DNA of 64,000 bases from Micrasema longulum (lineage: Eukaryota > Arthropoda > Insecta > Trichoptera > Brachycentridae). The notes below the pieces were generated by a model. It ran no database searches and was not told the origin of the DNA. It worked only from the letters and a program-made list of their open reading frames with translations. The translations under genes were made by a program, and so were the position numbers. The stretch covers positions 124,001 to 188,000 of the forward strand of contig JAGVSM010001246.1 of the NCBI GenBank assembly GCA_022494885.1, read 5' to 3'. Positions 56,180-64,000 of this stretch are shown here, one piece after another; the stretch's first letter is position 1, and the number at the start of each line of letters is the position of its first letter.

Positions 56180-56860
56180 CCATTTTGAACCTAGTAAAAA
56201 ATGGCATCAAGTAGATGCTTACATAAATAATAAACAACTAACTGAAATTGAATATGTTAAATACTTAGGACTAACAATAGACAGAAAATTGACATGGACA
56301 ATTCATATCAACAATTTAATTAGCAAAATGGCGACATTATCGAGTCTTTTTTTAAAAATCAAAAACTTTGTTCCAAAAACGGAAAAAATTCTAATGTACG
56401 AAGCCTATGTAAAAACTAAAATATGTTATATGCAACTACTATGGGGAACAGGAAATCAAAATGACATCAACAGACTACGAAGATAGAAAAATAAAATATT
56501 AAAGTTATTAAAGACCTACCCTATCTAACAGCAACTAAAGAACTTTTTAAACAAACTAAGCCATGAAATGTGACTGAACCCTTTAAACTGGAATCCTTAA
56601 AATTTATTCATAAATTAGCCACTGATATAATTGTAGACAAAGAACTAAAACTTGGAAAAAAGTGTACTAAACATGGACACAATGCCAGAATATCAGAAAA
56701 ATATCATATACAACCTTCTAAAACGAGACAAGGACAGTCGAGACTAATAAACCATGGACTGAAATTATACAATAAACTACCAGACAAAACTAAGCAAAAG
56801 ACTCAGACAACCTTTACAAAAGACGTTAAAAATATTATCCTTAACAGTAGAATGTGAATA
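56180..56860 (+). pseudogene. Non-LTR retrotransposon reverse transcriptase C-terminus
   Basis: The frame runs through KLDAYINNKQLTEIEYVKYL-like sequence, then YLGLTIDRKLTWTIHINNLI, the hallmark region after the reverse-transcriptase palm. MYEAYVKTKICYMQLLWGTG follows, then a stop and frameshift, a KDLPYLTATKELF-like block and the C-terminus (SRLINHGLKLYNKLPDKTKQ ... TFTKDVKNIILNSRM). At least one stop and one frameshift. Copies with the same tail exist at 11.6 kb on the opposite strand. Confidence 0.75.
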
Positions 56861-56945
56861 TCAAAAGTAAAATTATTTTGTTAAATGTGTTTAACCCGTA
56901 AGGATTTCAATGAAATTTTAAAATAAAAAAATTTAAAAAATCAAA
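56861..56945 (+). mobile_element. 3' UTR of the preceding element
   Basis: TTTAACCCGTAAGGATTTCA, ATGAAATTTTAAAATAAAAA: short hairpin region then A-rich end, matching 11575-11645 in reverse. Confidence 0.7.
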
Positions 56946-57390
56946 AATAATTATACACATTCTACTACGCTGATTTCAATCAACTAAGATGAATTGAACG
57001 TAGTTGTGTAAAAAGGCTGCTTTTTAAACACAGTCCACAATTTCGAAAAAATGAGATATTCGTGTTATCGGATGCAGTAAAGTCAATTCTATGTTCTGTT
57101 CAAAACAGCCAGGCCACTTTCATACAAAAAACTGATGTGTTGATCACAAAAACGGAATTTCTCGATCTGCAGAAAACACCCAGAGCGCTAGAAAAACCTT
57201 ACGGTATAGATGCCGATGGGAAGAGTAATGCCTCCAGAAATCTAGTTCTCTTAAATAAATTGAAGTGTATAATTAATTACTTATTTTTATAAATTCCTTC
57301 GTTTAAAAATACCCGTAATAAAAAAATATGTTTTAATACAGAATGTCGCCTCATACATTCAACGTTCGAATGAGGTATCATTCAACGTAG
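56946..57390. other. Gene-free stretch with one short frame
   Basis: A 76-codon frame at 57062-57292 (+) has no recognisable motif. Confidence 0.3.
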
Positions 57391-57394
57391 ATTT

Positions 57395-57635
57395 GACTGT
57401 TTTCTGCGAAATCCATATTTTACGTTGTGTGGTCAGCCAGACTTTAAGAAAACCACCAAAATTACTTAAACACAATTTAATTATTTTTAATGTTATTATA
57501 TCAAATTTATTAGGTACTTCTTTACAATTTAGTACCCTAACATAGCATGTATTACATTAAGGTTTTATTAGGGTTGGCTGTTTTCTGCAAAATGCACATC
57601 TTATATTGTGTGGTCAGCCAGACTTTAAAAATTAT
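57395..57635. repeat. Two direct repeats, 181 bp apart
   Basis: GACTGTTTTCTGCGAAATCC...TGTGTGGTCAGCCAGACTTTA at 57395-57452 recurs as GGCTGTTTTCTGCAAAATGC...TGTGTGGTCAGCCAGACTTTA at 57576-57632. A third partial hit (GGCTGGCTGCTTTCTGCATA) is at 57790. Confidence 0.65.
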
Positions 57636-57816
57636 TAAATCTGGTCAAATGCATATTTTTTGTATTATTAAAAAACGAGTGTATGCGTTATTTATCGTTT
57701 GTCAAAGTAAAAATCATTCCAACTGTTGTGTAGATTTGATTATTCACCCTTTTCACAAAAGTGCTATTATCTCAGTTTCAATTTTCTATGGCTGGCTGCT
57801 TTCTGCATAACTGCGT

Positions 57817-58132
57817 TCAATTGGTTTGCAGCAAAGCTCCGCATCTCCTCTGCCACTCCGGTCTGTCATGAGTCATGCGCGGCCCTCTTAAGGTCTTCAT
57901 ACGACCCGCGGCTCATATCTTCGCAGAAAGTCTCGAAGTATTCTCGGCGAGGGCGCCCCCTGTAGTTTGTCACCTCCGACATCCCCTCTATCACGTCATG
58001 TAGGAGACCCTCGTGGCGAACTACATATGTGTCCAATCCATCTAGCACGTCTTTCGGACGGAGATGTGCCTTCCTCTTTCGATTCTACTGAGAACCTCGT
58101 CATTCGTAATGCGGTCTCTCCAGGAAACCCCC
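57817..58132 (-). pseudogene. Retrotransposon C-terminus (RTE/jockey-like), frameshifted
   Basis: Minus strand: RDRITNDEVLSRIERGR, frameshift, then RHEGLLHDVIEGMSEVTNYR, GRPRREYFETFCEDMSRGSY, EDLKRAAHD, a short duplication causing a frameshift, DRPEWQRRCGALLQTN-stop. I recall RITNDEVL ... RHxxLLxxIIEG ... GRPR-x-x-Y ... EW as a common end of insect non-LTR polyproteins. It is more GC-rich than the flanks, suggesting a relatively recent insertion. Confidence 0.7.
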
Positions 58133-58194
58133 ATACCCCATATTAATACTACGAACAAATGTTTAAAAAGTTTAGTTTATTTTTATTGTTTTTT

Positions 58195-58385
58195 TTTCTT
58201 TTATAAAAAATAAATATTTGCGTTCTTATGATTCACCCAAATATTTAATTTTGAGGACCATTTTTAACGACTTGTAAATAACTCACTATTAGAAAATGGG
58301 AATCAAGTTGGGGGTAGAGGAAAATTCAAACCATGGACCTTTGAGCCGTGAGTCCGAGACACTAGCCACGGGACCACAACCCGAT
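58195..58385 (-). mobile_element. SINE family 3, copy 3
   Basis: Minus strand: GGGTTGTGGTCCCGTGGCTA head, AGGTCCATGGTTTGAATTTT box B, body with AATGGTCCTCAAAATTAAAT and CATAAGAACGCAAATATTTA. Confidence 0.65.
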
Positions 58386-58489
58386 TAAAATGTATTTTTT
58401 ATTTATTGAAGTCTACACAAAACGGTTATAATATAATAGATACTCAATACTAGACTAAAAATGATTTCAAACTTATAATGAACATATTA

Positions 58490-58625
58490 TTAATATTTGT
58501 GGTCAAGCATTTTACTAAATGCTATTAAATATTTGTAAATAACCACTTACCGACTTTTCTTTATCTACCGGTTTCGAGACGTACCCGTGTCTTCGTCAGG
58601 ACACCAATCAAACCAACCCTGGTGA
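58490..58625 (-). mobile_element. Penelope-like terminal repeat fragment
   Basis: Minus strand contains hammerhead-like motif 4 followed by GTCGGTAAGTGGTTATTTAC and ATGCTTGACCACAAATATTA, shared with 60.6 kb and, in part, 30.5 kb. Confidence 0.5.
58549..58600 (-). other. Hammerhead-like motif 4 (both core boxes intact)
   Basis: Minus strand: CTGACGA, stem GACACG-GGTA-CGTCTC (one mismatch), GAAA, CCG...CGG as stem III with TA at the expected cleavage point. The stem III loop is a 16-base A-rich sequence. Stem I pairing is weak. Confidence 0.5.
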
Positions 58626-58654
58626 AAATCCCGATAAAGGAAATCGAGTGGAGA

Positions 58655-58692
58655 TAAGTCTGCCCCGTAGTGTAGTGGTCGGCGCGTAGCGG
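58655..58692 (+). mobile_element. SINE family 1, head fragment
   Basis: GCCCCGTAGTGTAGTGGTCG matches box A; the copy stops before box B, close to the start of element C. Confidence 0.5.
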
Positions 58693-58707
58693 CAGTCAAT
58701 AAAGCTA

Positions 58708-59254
58708 TAGTCCTTAAAATGTAAGATGATTAAAATGACAGCTGTCAAACTCAAATCAATAGTGATGGGAAATTACTGATCACTGATCATGTACCGATCA
58801 AATCGATTTTATCAGTTTTTTCATGCAAACATGAAACTCTGTTTCCGAAAATTGATTAAAAAAAACGCAAAAACAAGCCTATTATAGTGTGATGTTTACA
58901 ATTATTCACCAAAAATAAGACATTTATACTTTTTTCGTAAATATTATCAAACGATTTTTTTTTATTCGATCAATTTACATTGATCAATTTGTCTCATCTC
59001 TAACGTTTTTGCAAAATGAAATAACCTTGTGAGAACGTCTTTAATAATTAGGTTTATTTTAGTTTTTTTTTAAGTTTTAAAGCTGATTTTATATATTTAT
59101 GTGTCAAGAATTGTATTTAAAAAATTAATTAACTTACCAAATACGAATGATTTTTCGTGTGTCAATATAAATCACCCCTTAGACGTTACTAGAAAGTTAT
59201 GTCGTCAGTTTTTCTGACAACTGTCATTCTAATCATCTTACATTTTAAGGACTA
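58708..59254. mobile_element. Non-autonomous DNA element C with TA duplication
   Basis: Terminal inverted repeats of about 42 bp: TAGTCCTTAAAATGTAAGAT and its near-perfect inverse ATCTTACATTTTAAGGACTA, continuing into GATTAAAATGACAGCTGTCA. Flanked by TA at 58706-58707 and 59255-59256. The 547-bp interior is AT-rich and non-coding. Tc1/mariner-like by target site only. Confidence 0.8.
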
Positions 59255-59256
59255 TA

Positions 59257-59437
59257 GGGTTTGCTAGGACAGCGGTGCCCGTATCTTACGGCCGCAGTGA
59301 ACAGTGATGCGGTGGACAGCCGTTGTAACGGTGACTAGAGAGTGGAAACCACTCTCAAGTCAACGCTACGACGCCTGTCCACCGCATCACCGTTCCCTAC
59401 GGCCGTAAGATACGGGCACCGCTGTCCTAGGAAACCC
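59257..59437. mobile_element. GC-rich MITE D with 60-bp inverted repeats
   Basis: Arms start GGGTTTGCTAGGACAGCGGT and (reversed right) GGGTTTCCTAGGACAGCGGT, then GCCCGTATCTTACGGCCG in both. Flanked by TA at 59255-59256 and 59438-59439. 181 bp, non-coding and far more GC-rich than the surroundings. Confidence 0.85.
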
Positions 59438-59442
59438 TAGCT

Positions 59443-59479
59443 TAAGGTAAAGCGGGACACTTTTACCCGCTTTACCTTA
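59443..59479. repeat. Perfect 14-bp hairpin
   Basis: TAAGGTAAAGCGGG, 9-base loop, CCCGCTTTACCTTA. It directly follows element D; possibly the collapsed ends of another element. Confidence 0.8.
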
Positions 59480-59544
59480 TTGACTGACAAAGAAGTTAAA
59501 ATGACTTAAAACGTGGTTTTTCTTTCTAAAGTGGGTTTGAAATA

Positions 59545-59740
59545 ACTTTTAAGGCTACACGAATAGTACGTGGATGTAAATATAAAATGAAATGTATTTA
59601 TTTATTTAGATAGTTTAATTAATAGCCACGTAAAGGGGGATATTTTACTGAACAGTGAGGGTCTTTAGAAGCAATATATTCGAACTGAACTTTTAAGGCT
59701 ACACGAATAGTACGTGGATGTAAATATAAAATGTATTTCA
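59545..59740. repeat. Direct repeat pair, 144 bp apart
   Basis: ACTTTTAAGGCTACACGAAT, AGTACGTGGATGTAAATATA appears at 59545 and 59689, near-identical over about 45 bp. Confidence 0.8.
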
Positions 59741-60260
59741 CGCTTGTGTTTATTGTGTCTAGACGGAGCCATGTGTAGGGTATTTAGTCCCCTAGATTGA
59801 ACTATTGTGAGGGTCCTACCGGGGCATTAAAAAAAATACCAACGAAAATTGCAATCTGAAAAAAAAAGAATTTCCCACTTTAGTTAGAAAACATTCTTCT
59901 ATGTTAGTCCTTTCAAAATTATTTTTTTACGGTTTTATTTTATTGCTGCGCGAGCGTTGTCAGCCTTACCGATTTTGGTAGAAATCTTCTTATCTACCGA
60001 ATTCGATCGAAATTCTACCGATTTTTAAACAATTCTCCCCCTTCCGCTTCTGGCCACCCCACCCCGTTCACGGTGTTTGGGCGGATAATATCAATCTACA
60101 GATTTTCTCTCGATGGAGGTTGGCAACACAGGTTGCGGGTCCCTTTATGTATGTATACATATAAGAACATTTTTCTTTTGGATTTTTAAGTTTTCCTTTT
60201 TTTTTTCTTAACCCATTGACAATTTAAAACCATTTTATAATGAGTTTTTAGACTTTTATT
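59741..60260. other. Gene-free stretch
   Basis: Nothing supported. Confidence 0.35.
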
Positions 60261-60262
60261 TT

Positions 60263-60354
60263 TTTTGCACCACAACAAGCTAAAAGGCCTAATTACACTG
60301 GTTAATTACTGCACAAAATAACCAGGCTTGAGAGAAATCGCGTAGGCCGCCTAG
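60263..60354 (-). mobile_element. SINE family 2, degraded copy
   Basis: GCACCACAACAAGCTAAAAG and ATAACCAGGCTTGAGAGAAA match the 3' half; the tRNA-like promoter is deleted apart from GTAGGCCGCC. Confidence 0.6.
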
Positions 60355-60539
60355 TTTACTTTGAATAACTATTTTCTGTTTTTTACGAGATCATAATTAA
60401 GTATCTCCTTTTTTAGTTTTGTGTGGAATTTTCCTCTTTGTTTGATTCACTATCTATGATAGTAATTCCGAAATTTCACTAAAAGAAAACAACTGCCGAA
60501 ATACTTCTACATAATTTAATGGTGATATCGCTTATTAGT

Positions 60540-60690
60540 AATAAATGTTATTAAATATTTGTATATAGCCACTTACCGTCTTTTCTATGTCTACCGGTTT
60601 CGAAACGTACCCGACGCTGACGTACGTAGACTACGACTTTTAACATAGAAAAGTCGGTAAGTGGCTATATAAAAATATTTAATAACATTT
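60540..60690. mobile_element. Palindromic Penelope-like terminal repeat
   Basis: Arms of about 50 bp: ATATAGCCACTTACCGTCTT facing AAAGTCGGTAAGTGGCTATA. The centre carries damaged hammerhead pieces (CCGGTTTCGAAACGTACCCG; GCTGACGTACGTAGACTACG). The following TGTTTGACCACAAAGTTAAT matches 30.55 kb. Confidence 0.55.
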
Positions 60691-60699
60691 ATTAAAATG

Positions 60700-61530
60700 T
60701 TTGACCACAAAGTTAATGCTTTAAATATTAATAATAGCTTATTAGTAATTTCAAAAGCATTTAGACAATGTTGGCTGTCGATAAACATATGTTAATAAAA
60801 CATATAAAATATTTTATTATGATTTATTTTATCATTATCTCTAAGCTTGTAACTGCCCGACTAATGAGCTTGACGATCAAAATACGCCCCTGAGTCTAGG
60901 TACGAAATGTGCCACACTACGTCTACACTACACGAAGGATCTTGTGTCTCGTGTCTCGTCCCCCCCTCGTAGTTTTCCCAGTCTATAGCCTCATGTAGGG
61001 GACCATAAGGTTTGCAATTCCCTTTATTGTCTGAAGAGGTCCTCGACTCGGGAATGCCATTTGGTGCGTTGATGATATTCTGTCTGCTATTCGGATATTC
61101 GGGGCTAAATTTTTACGCTCGCCCGAGAAACATTACTCTTTTTATGACGCACGATTTTATACAGCGACAGTTTTCCGCGATGAAAAAATAATTAAGTAGA
61201 TACGGTTTTAATCTGCGGAAGATCTTCTATACGAAATTAAATGGTTTATTTGTTCATTTCTTTCACATTATAACCAATAATTAATAATCAAAATAATATG
61301 ACCTCACTGGGGTTACCTGTGCCCAGGACACTTAACAATATATTTTTTTTTTACATGTGAGAATATACAAGGAAGATTTTATATAGGAGAGAAATTACAA
61401 AATGTTAATACAGTTTTAAACACTACGTATTTATGTTTATATTTTATTACTGTATACCTATATTATTTCAACCAATAAACGATCAACAACATAACATAAA
61501 CTATAAATTTGTGGAGCAGGTGATTTAATA
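60700..61530. other. Gene-free stretch
   Basis: 60840-61200 is less AT-rich and apparently single-copy; no frame or element supported. Confidence 0.35.
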
Positions 61531-61535
61531 TTGGT

Positions 61536-61750
61536 TTAGGCGAATGAGACAATCCATTTAACTTCTACCCAGCTCCACTGTCCACTTTTTATAGCCTTTT
61601 TGAACATTTTCTTGTCACTAATTGTTTTAATGGACAGCGGAAGTAGGTTTTAGTTTTTAATTGCGTAATACTCAAAATTCTTTTGTCCGAAAGTGGTATT
61701 AGTTTGTATTTTTTTAAGTTGTCTTTGTGTTGAGGATCTAATGATTATAT
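61536..61750 (-). pseudogene. Non-LTR retrotransposon C-terminus
   Basis: Minus strand: RSSTQRQLKKIQTNTTFGQK, NFEYYAIKN-stop-NLLPLSIKT, ISDKKMFKKAIKSGQW, then VSFA-stop. The order T-x-x-G-x-x-x-F-x-Y-x-A-x-x-x-x-N-x-LP-x-x-I ... FKK is the familiar last domain of jockey/Rex-like polyproteins. One in-frame stop where an Asn-Trp-Asn type codon would normally be. Confidence 0.6.
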
Positions 61751-61799
61751 TATTTGTATTTGTTATATTGTTGGGGTTTTGTCTTTCGTTCAAGTAATA

Positions 61800-62135
61800 A
61801 TAGTTTTTGAATCTGCAAGCGAGTATTGTTATTGGTTAAGTTTATAGTTAAAAATTAGAATTAGAGATCAAGGATTGATTTCCATTTATCACTTAATAGA
61901 ACTATTTGGATGTGTGCCATTCGATCAAACCAGTTATGTGACATTTTTTATTAAAAGTTAAATATTTATACATATAAGGCAAAACAAAGGGCTGATTTGG
62001 ATGTTATTTCAGCAGTTGGAAATAAATTCCGTGTTTTTTTTAGAAAACATATTGTATCTTCCTAAATTCTCTTTTATGTATATTTTTTAAGATATGTAAA
62101 AAATTGTGTGTTTTTAGACAATTATGATGTACTTA
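61800..62135. other. Gene-free AT-rich stretch
   Basis: Nothing supported. Confidence 0.35.
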
Positions 62136-62138
62136 TGT

Positions 62139-62205
62139 TTGGCTATCTATCTTCTTCTTCAGCCTTCTGTCCTCCACTGCTGGATATAGGCCTCTTCCAT
62201 ATCTT
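62139..62205 (-). mobile_element. RTE-type retrotransposon extreme 3' end
   Basis: Minus strand: MEEAYIQQWRTEG-stop, followed by CTGAAGAAGAAGATAGATAG. EEAYIQQW plus a short GAA/GATA tail is a common RTE ending in Lepidoptera, as I recall. Only about 65 bp remain. Confidence 0.6.
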
Positions 62206-62390
62206 TATAAAGTATCCATATACGTGCGTATTTTTTTAATTAAAAAAAAGTAATAACTCGCTAAGCTTCTACTTTAGAAGATTGTCAGCAGGTGGGAAAG
62301 AGAGGGTATGGAGGGAAGTACTGAAAAATACACCACAACCAACACCCAGATCAATTGAGAAAAAAATCTTTCATGGATTTTTTTCTTGCA

Positions 62391-62460
62391 ACTGGCAGGA
62401 ATCGAACCCGCGCCGCTAGTTTCACAGTTGGCCGTCTAAACAACTGCGCTGCGGCGCCTG
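62391..62460 (-). mobile_element. tRNA-like SINE head, family 4
   Basis: Minus strand: GGCGCCGCAGCGCAGTTGTT (box A) and GCGCGGGTTCGATTCCTGCC (box B), then GTTGCAAGAAAAAAATCCAT. It does not match families 1-3, and the acceptor stem does not close, so it is not scored as a tRNA gene. Confidence 0.55.
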
Positions 62461-62464
62461 TCAA

Positions 62465-63480
62465 ATAAATCATTATACTTGGGGTTTTTTGATATTTTTC
62501 AAAACTGTTTTCCTCTTTAAAAAAGGTTACAAACGAGGAAAAAAAATGTTCGTTTCTTTTCAAAATTTGGAACAATTTTATACTTTTAATTTTACTCTTT
62601 AAATGAATGATATTGATCATTGATCGAAGCATTTTTTATGTAATATGTTCATTTTTATGAATTTACATAAATATTTACACGATAGTCTTAAAATGAAGGT
62701 CCTGCTGAATAGTAAGCGTACAACTCGTCAGTAGGTTCTTATATATCGCTTCGATTGTTTCACCCCCTAAATTAATAATAATTTTATTTGAAAAACTTTA
62801 CAAAATATTATATCATATTTTATTATACTCAATGTTCGTAATTATTATTAAATCGATTGGTGATAAGTACTTACTTAAGATTTCTATAGTAAAATAGTAG
62901 CTTTATATAGTCTATTTCACAAATTATTCACGGCTATGTTTTATTTATCGATGTAATATTATATAATGAGGAGAACGTACATGATTAATACGCATAATTG
63001 TATTGTACCCCTATAAATACAATCAAAATCTCATTAAATCCTTCGAAAGCGGCGCTTTCACGTGTGTATAAATCTACGGATTGTGGTGCTTTGTGAAAGT
63101 TTATAGTTTTCACAGCCGATTTTCGCAATTTCCACCGAAGAAAATGGCTGCAATAACTCCATACGTTTTCAGACACTATGATGTTTGCTTATGAATTCTC
63201 GTCGTATCTCGCCACTTGATAAACCTGCACAACACAATAAAAGTGTCCCTTGCACTAGGCACCGGGTACTAGGCGCTAGAGGAAACAAAACAATTCTTTG
63301 CTTCTAGTTCATTAAAATGGTTCTTGGTTTGATATAAAGTTCCAACTTAACGTCTTAAATCTTTTGTTGTTTGTTAAGTTATTTGGTGAATAAATAATTT
63401 GAATTTGAATTTAATTCATTTTATATTAACACTATAATCTGATTACTCGACGGCTAAGTGTTTATAGTACTGTTAATTGA
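62465..63480. other. Gene-free stretch
   Basis: Mostly AT-rich; 63040-63300 slightly less so. No supported gene. Confidence 0.35.
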
Positions 63481-63482
63481 AT

Positions 63483-63625
63483 CGTCATTCACTTCGTAAC
63501 ACTTCATTATAAATTATTATGAAAGTAAAACTTTGTTATTAGTGTTACACAATTTTTATTATTTTACAAGAACACTACTACAGTTTCGGGAGAGCACTCC
63601 TCCAATCGACGGGTGATATAAAACT
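63483..63625. repeat. Third copy of the 37-kb repeat unit
   Basis: TTCACTTCGTAACACTTCAT, AAAGTAAAACTTTGTTATTA, TTTCGGGAGAGCACTCCTCC, AATCGACGGGTGATA: the 37.08-37.50 kb unit in shortened form. Confidence 0.65.
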
Positions 63626-63649
63626 AATAAATAGGGGCTAGATTTCTTA

Positions 63650-63862
63650 TTGTCCATGCGCTCTGTAGCAGCAAGACGTTCTGTTATCTAGCTCATATAT
63701 ATCATAATTGTAATATATCATAATTGGAGACGAGGAACTAGAATCCCAACCGTCCATGCGCTCTGTAGCTGCAAGACGTGTTGGGATATTTATTTATTGT
63801 ACAGCGCCCTTGAGGTGATTTTCACAAAAATGGCGCTATATAAATTATCCAAAAATTATCAT
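63650..63862 (+). mobile_element. CR1/L2-type 3' UTR with an internal duplication
   Basis: GTCCATGCGCTCTGTAGCAG, CAAGACGTTCTGTTAT is repeated ~85 bp downstream as GTCCATGCGCTCTGTAGCTG, CAAGACGTGTTGGGATA. Then AGCGCCCTTGAGGTGATTTT and AAAATGGCGCTATATAAATT. Related to the fragment at 2345-2451. Confidence 0.7.
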
Positions 63863-64000
63863 TAGTAAACACAGAATATTGTTCACAATGTCATAGAATT
63901 TAAACAAAATATAAACAAATTAATCAGTGAAATTTCGAGCAGGGGGGTATTTGGTTATCTAAAGGTTGATGGTTATCTAAAGTACAGATATGAAAACATG

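Overview
This is an AT-rich animal nuclear window with no prokaryotic features. It is dominated by decayed transposable elements. The reverse-transcriptase fragments, tRNA-derived SINEs, mariner copies and MITE families are typical of insects. The RTE-type fragments (YLGSMFTRDG ... GRPRKTWHDQ ... SILSAYP) look most like copies common in moth and butterfly genomes, so Lepidoptera is my best guess; this is inference, not proof.

Host coding sequence is sparse. The only convincing long host exon is 19534-20910 (+): 459 codons, an in-frame upstream stop, a GC-richer 5' leader, and an AG|GTCAGT donor at its end. It encodes an unrecognised protein with a degenerate K-T-L-F-G repeat. CpG-rich blocks at 21.6 kb and 22.7-23.2 kb follow it, as expected of the regulatory start of a long first intron. 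A second candidate exon at 33948-34268 (+) is strongly GC3-biased, Ala/Pro-rich, carries a duplicated 27-bp unit, and ends in CAG|GTGATG. It may belong to the same gene; if so, most of the window is intron.

Layout: 0-10 kb holds SINEs, MITEs, three copies of an RTE retrotransposon 3' end and a nested pair of unclassified repeats. 10-13.6 kb is mostly featureless AT-rich DNA. 14.2-15.0 kb has a CR1/L2-type retrotransposon 3' end. 15.0-16.2 kb (-) has three coding-like blocks, one of which matches the dispersed arthropod 'EGIFVGPQIR' protein family. 17.0-17.6 kb (-) has an RNase H-bearing retrotransposon piece. 19.2-23.2 kb is the host exon and its CpG-rich flanks. 25.6-33.1 kb is SINEs, MITEs, a piggyBac-like element and Penelope-like hammerhead motifs. 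34 kb is the second candidate exon. 35-46 kb is SINEs, MITEs and a mariner fold-back with a MITE inside one arm. 49.3-50.7 kb is a nearly full-length mariner split by a SINE. 52-58 kb holds reverse-transcriptase tails and MITEs. 58.5-60.7 kb is a cluster of inverted-repeat elements, two of them sharing a target TA. 61.5-64 kb holds further retrotransposon tails.

The most noteworthy items are: (1) up to six hammerhead-ribozyme-like motifs linked to Penelope-like terminal repeats; (2) the unknown repeat-bearing host exon; (3) an unrecognised 63-codon terminal-exon-like reading frame at 15012-15204 with a decayed second copy at 29 kb that includes its splice site; (4) several nested insertions whose boundaries can be read to the base. 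I found no CRISPR array, operon, rRNA, functional tRNA gene or convincing new defence or metabolic system.
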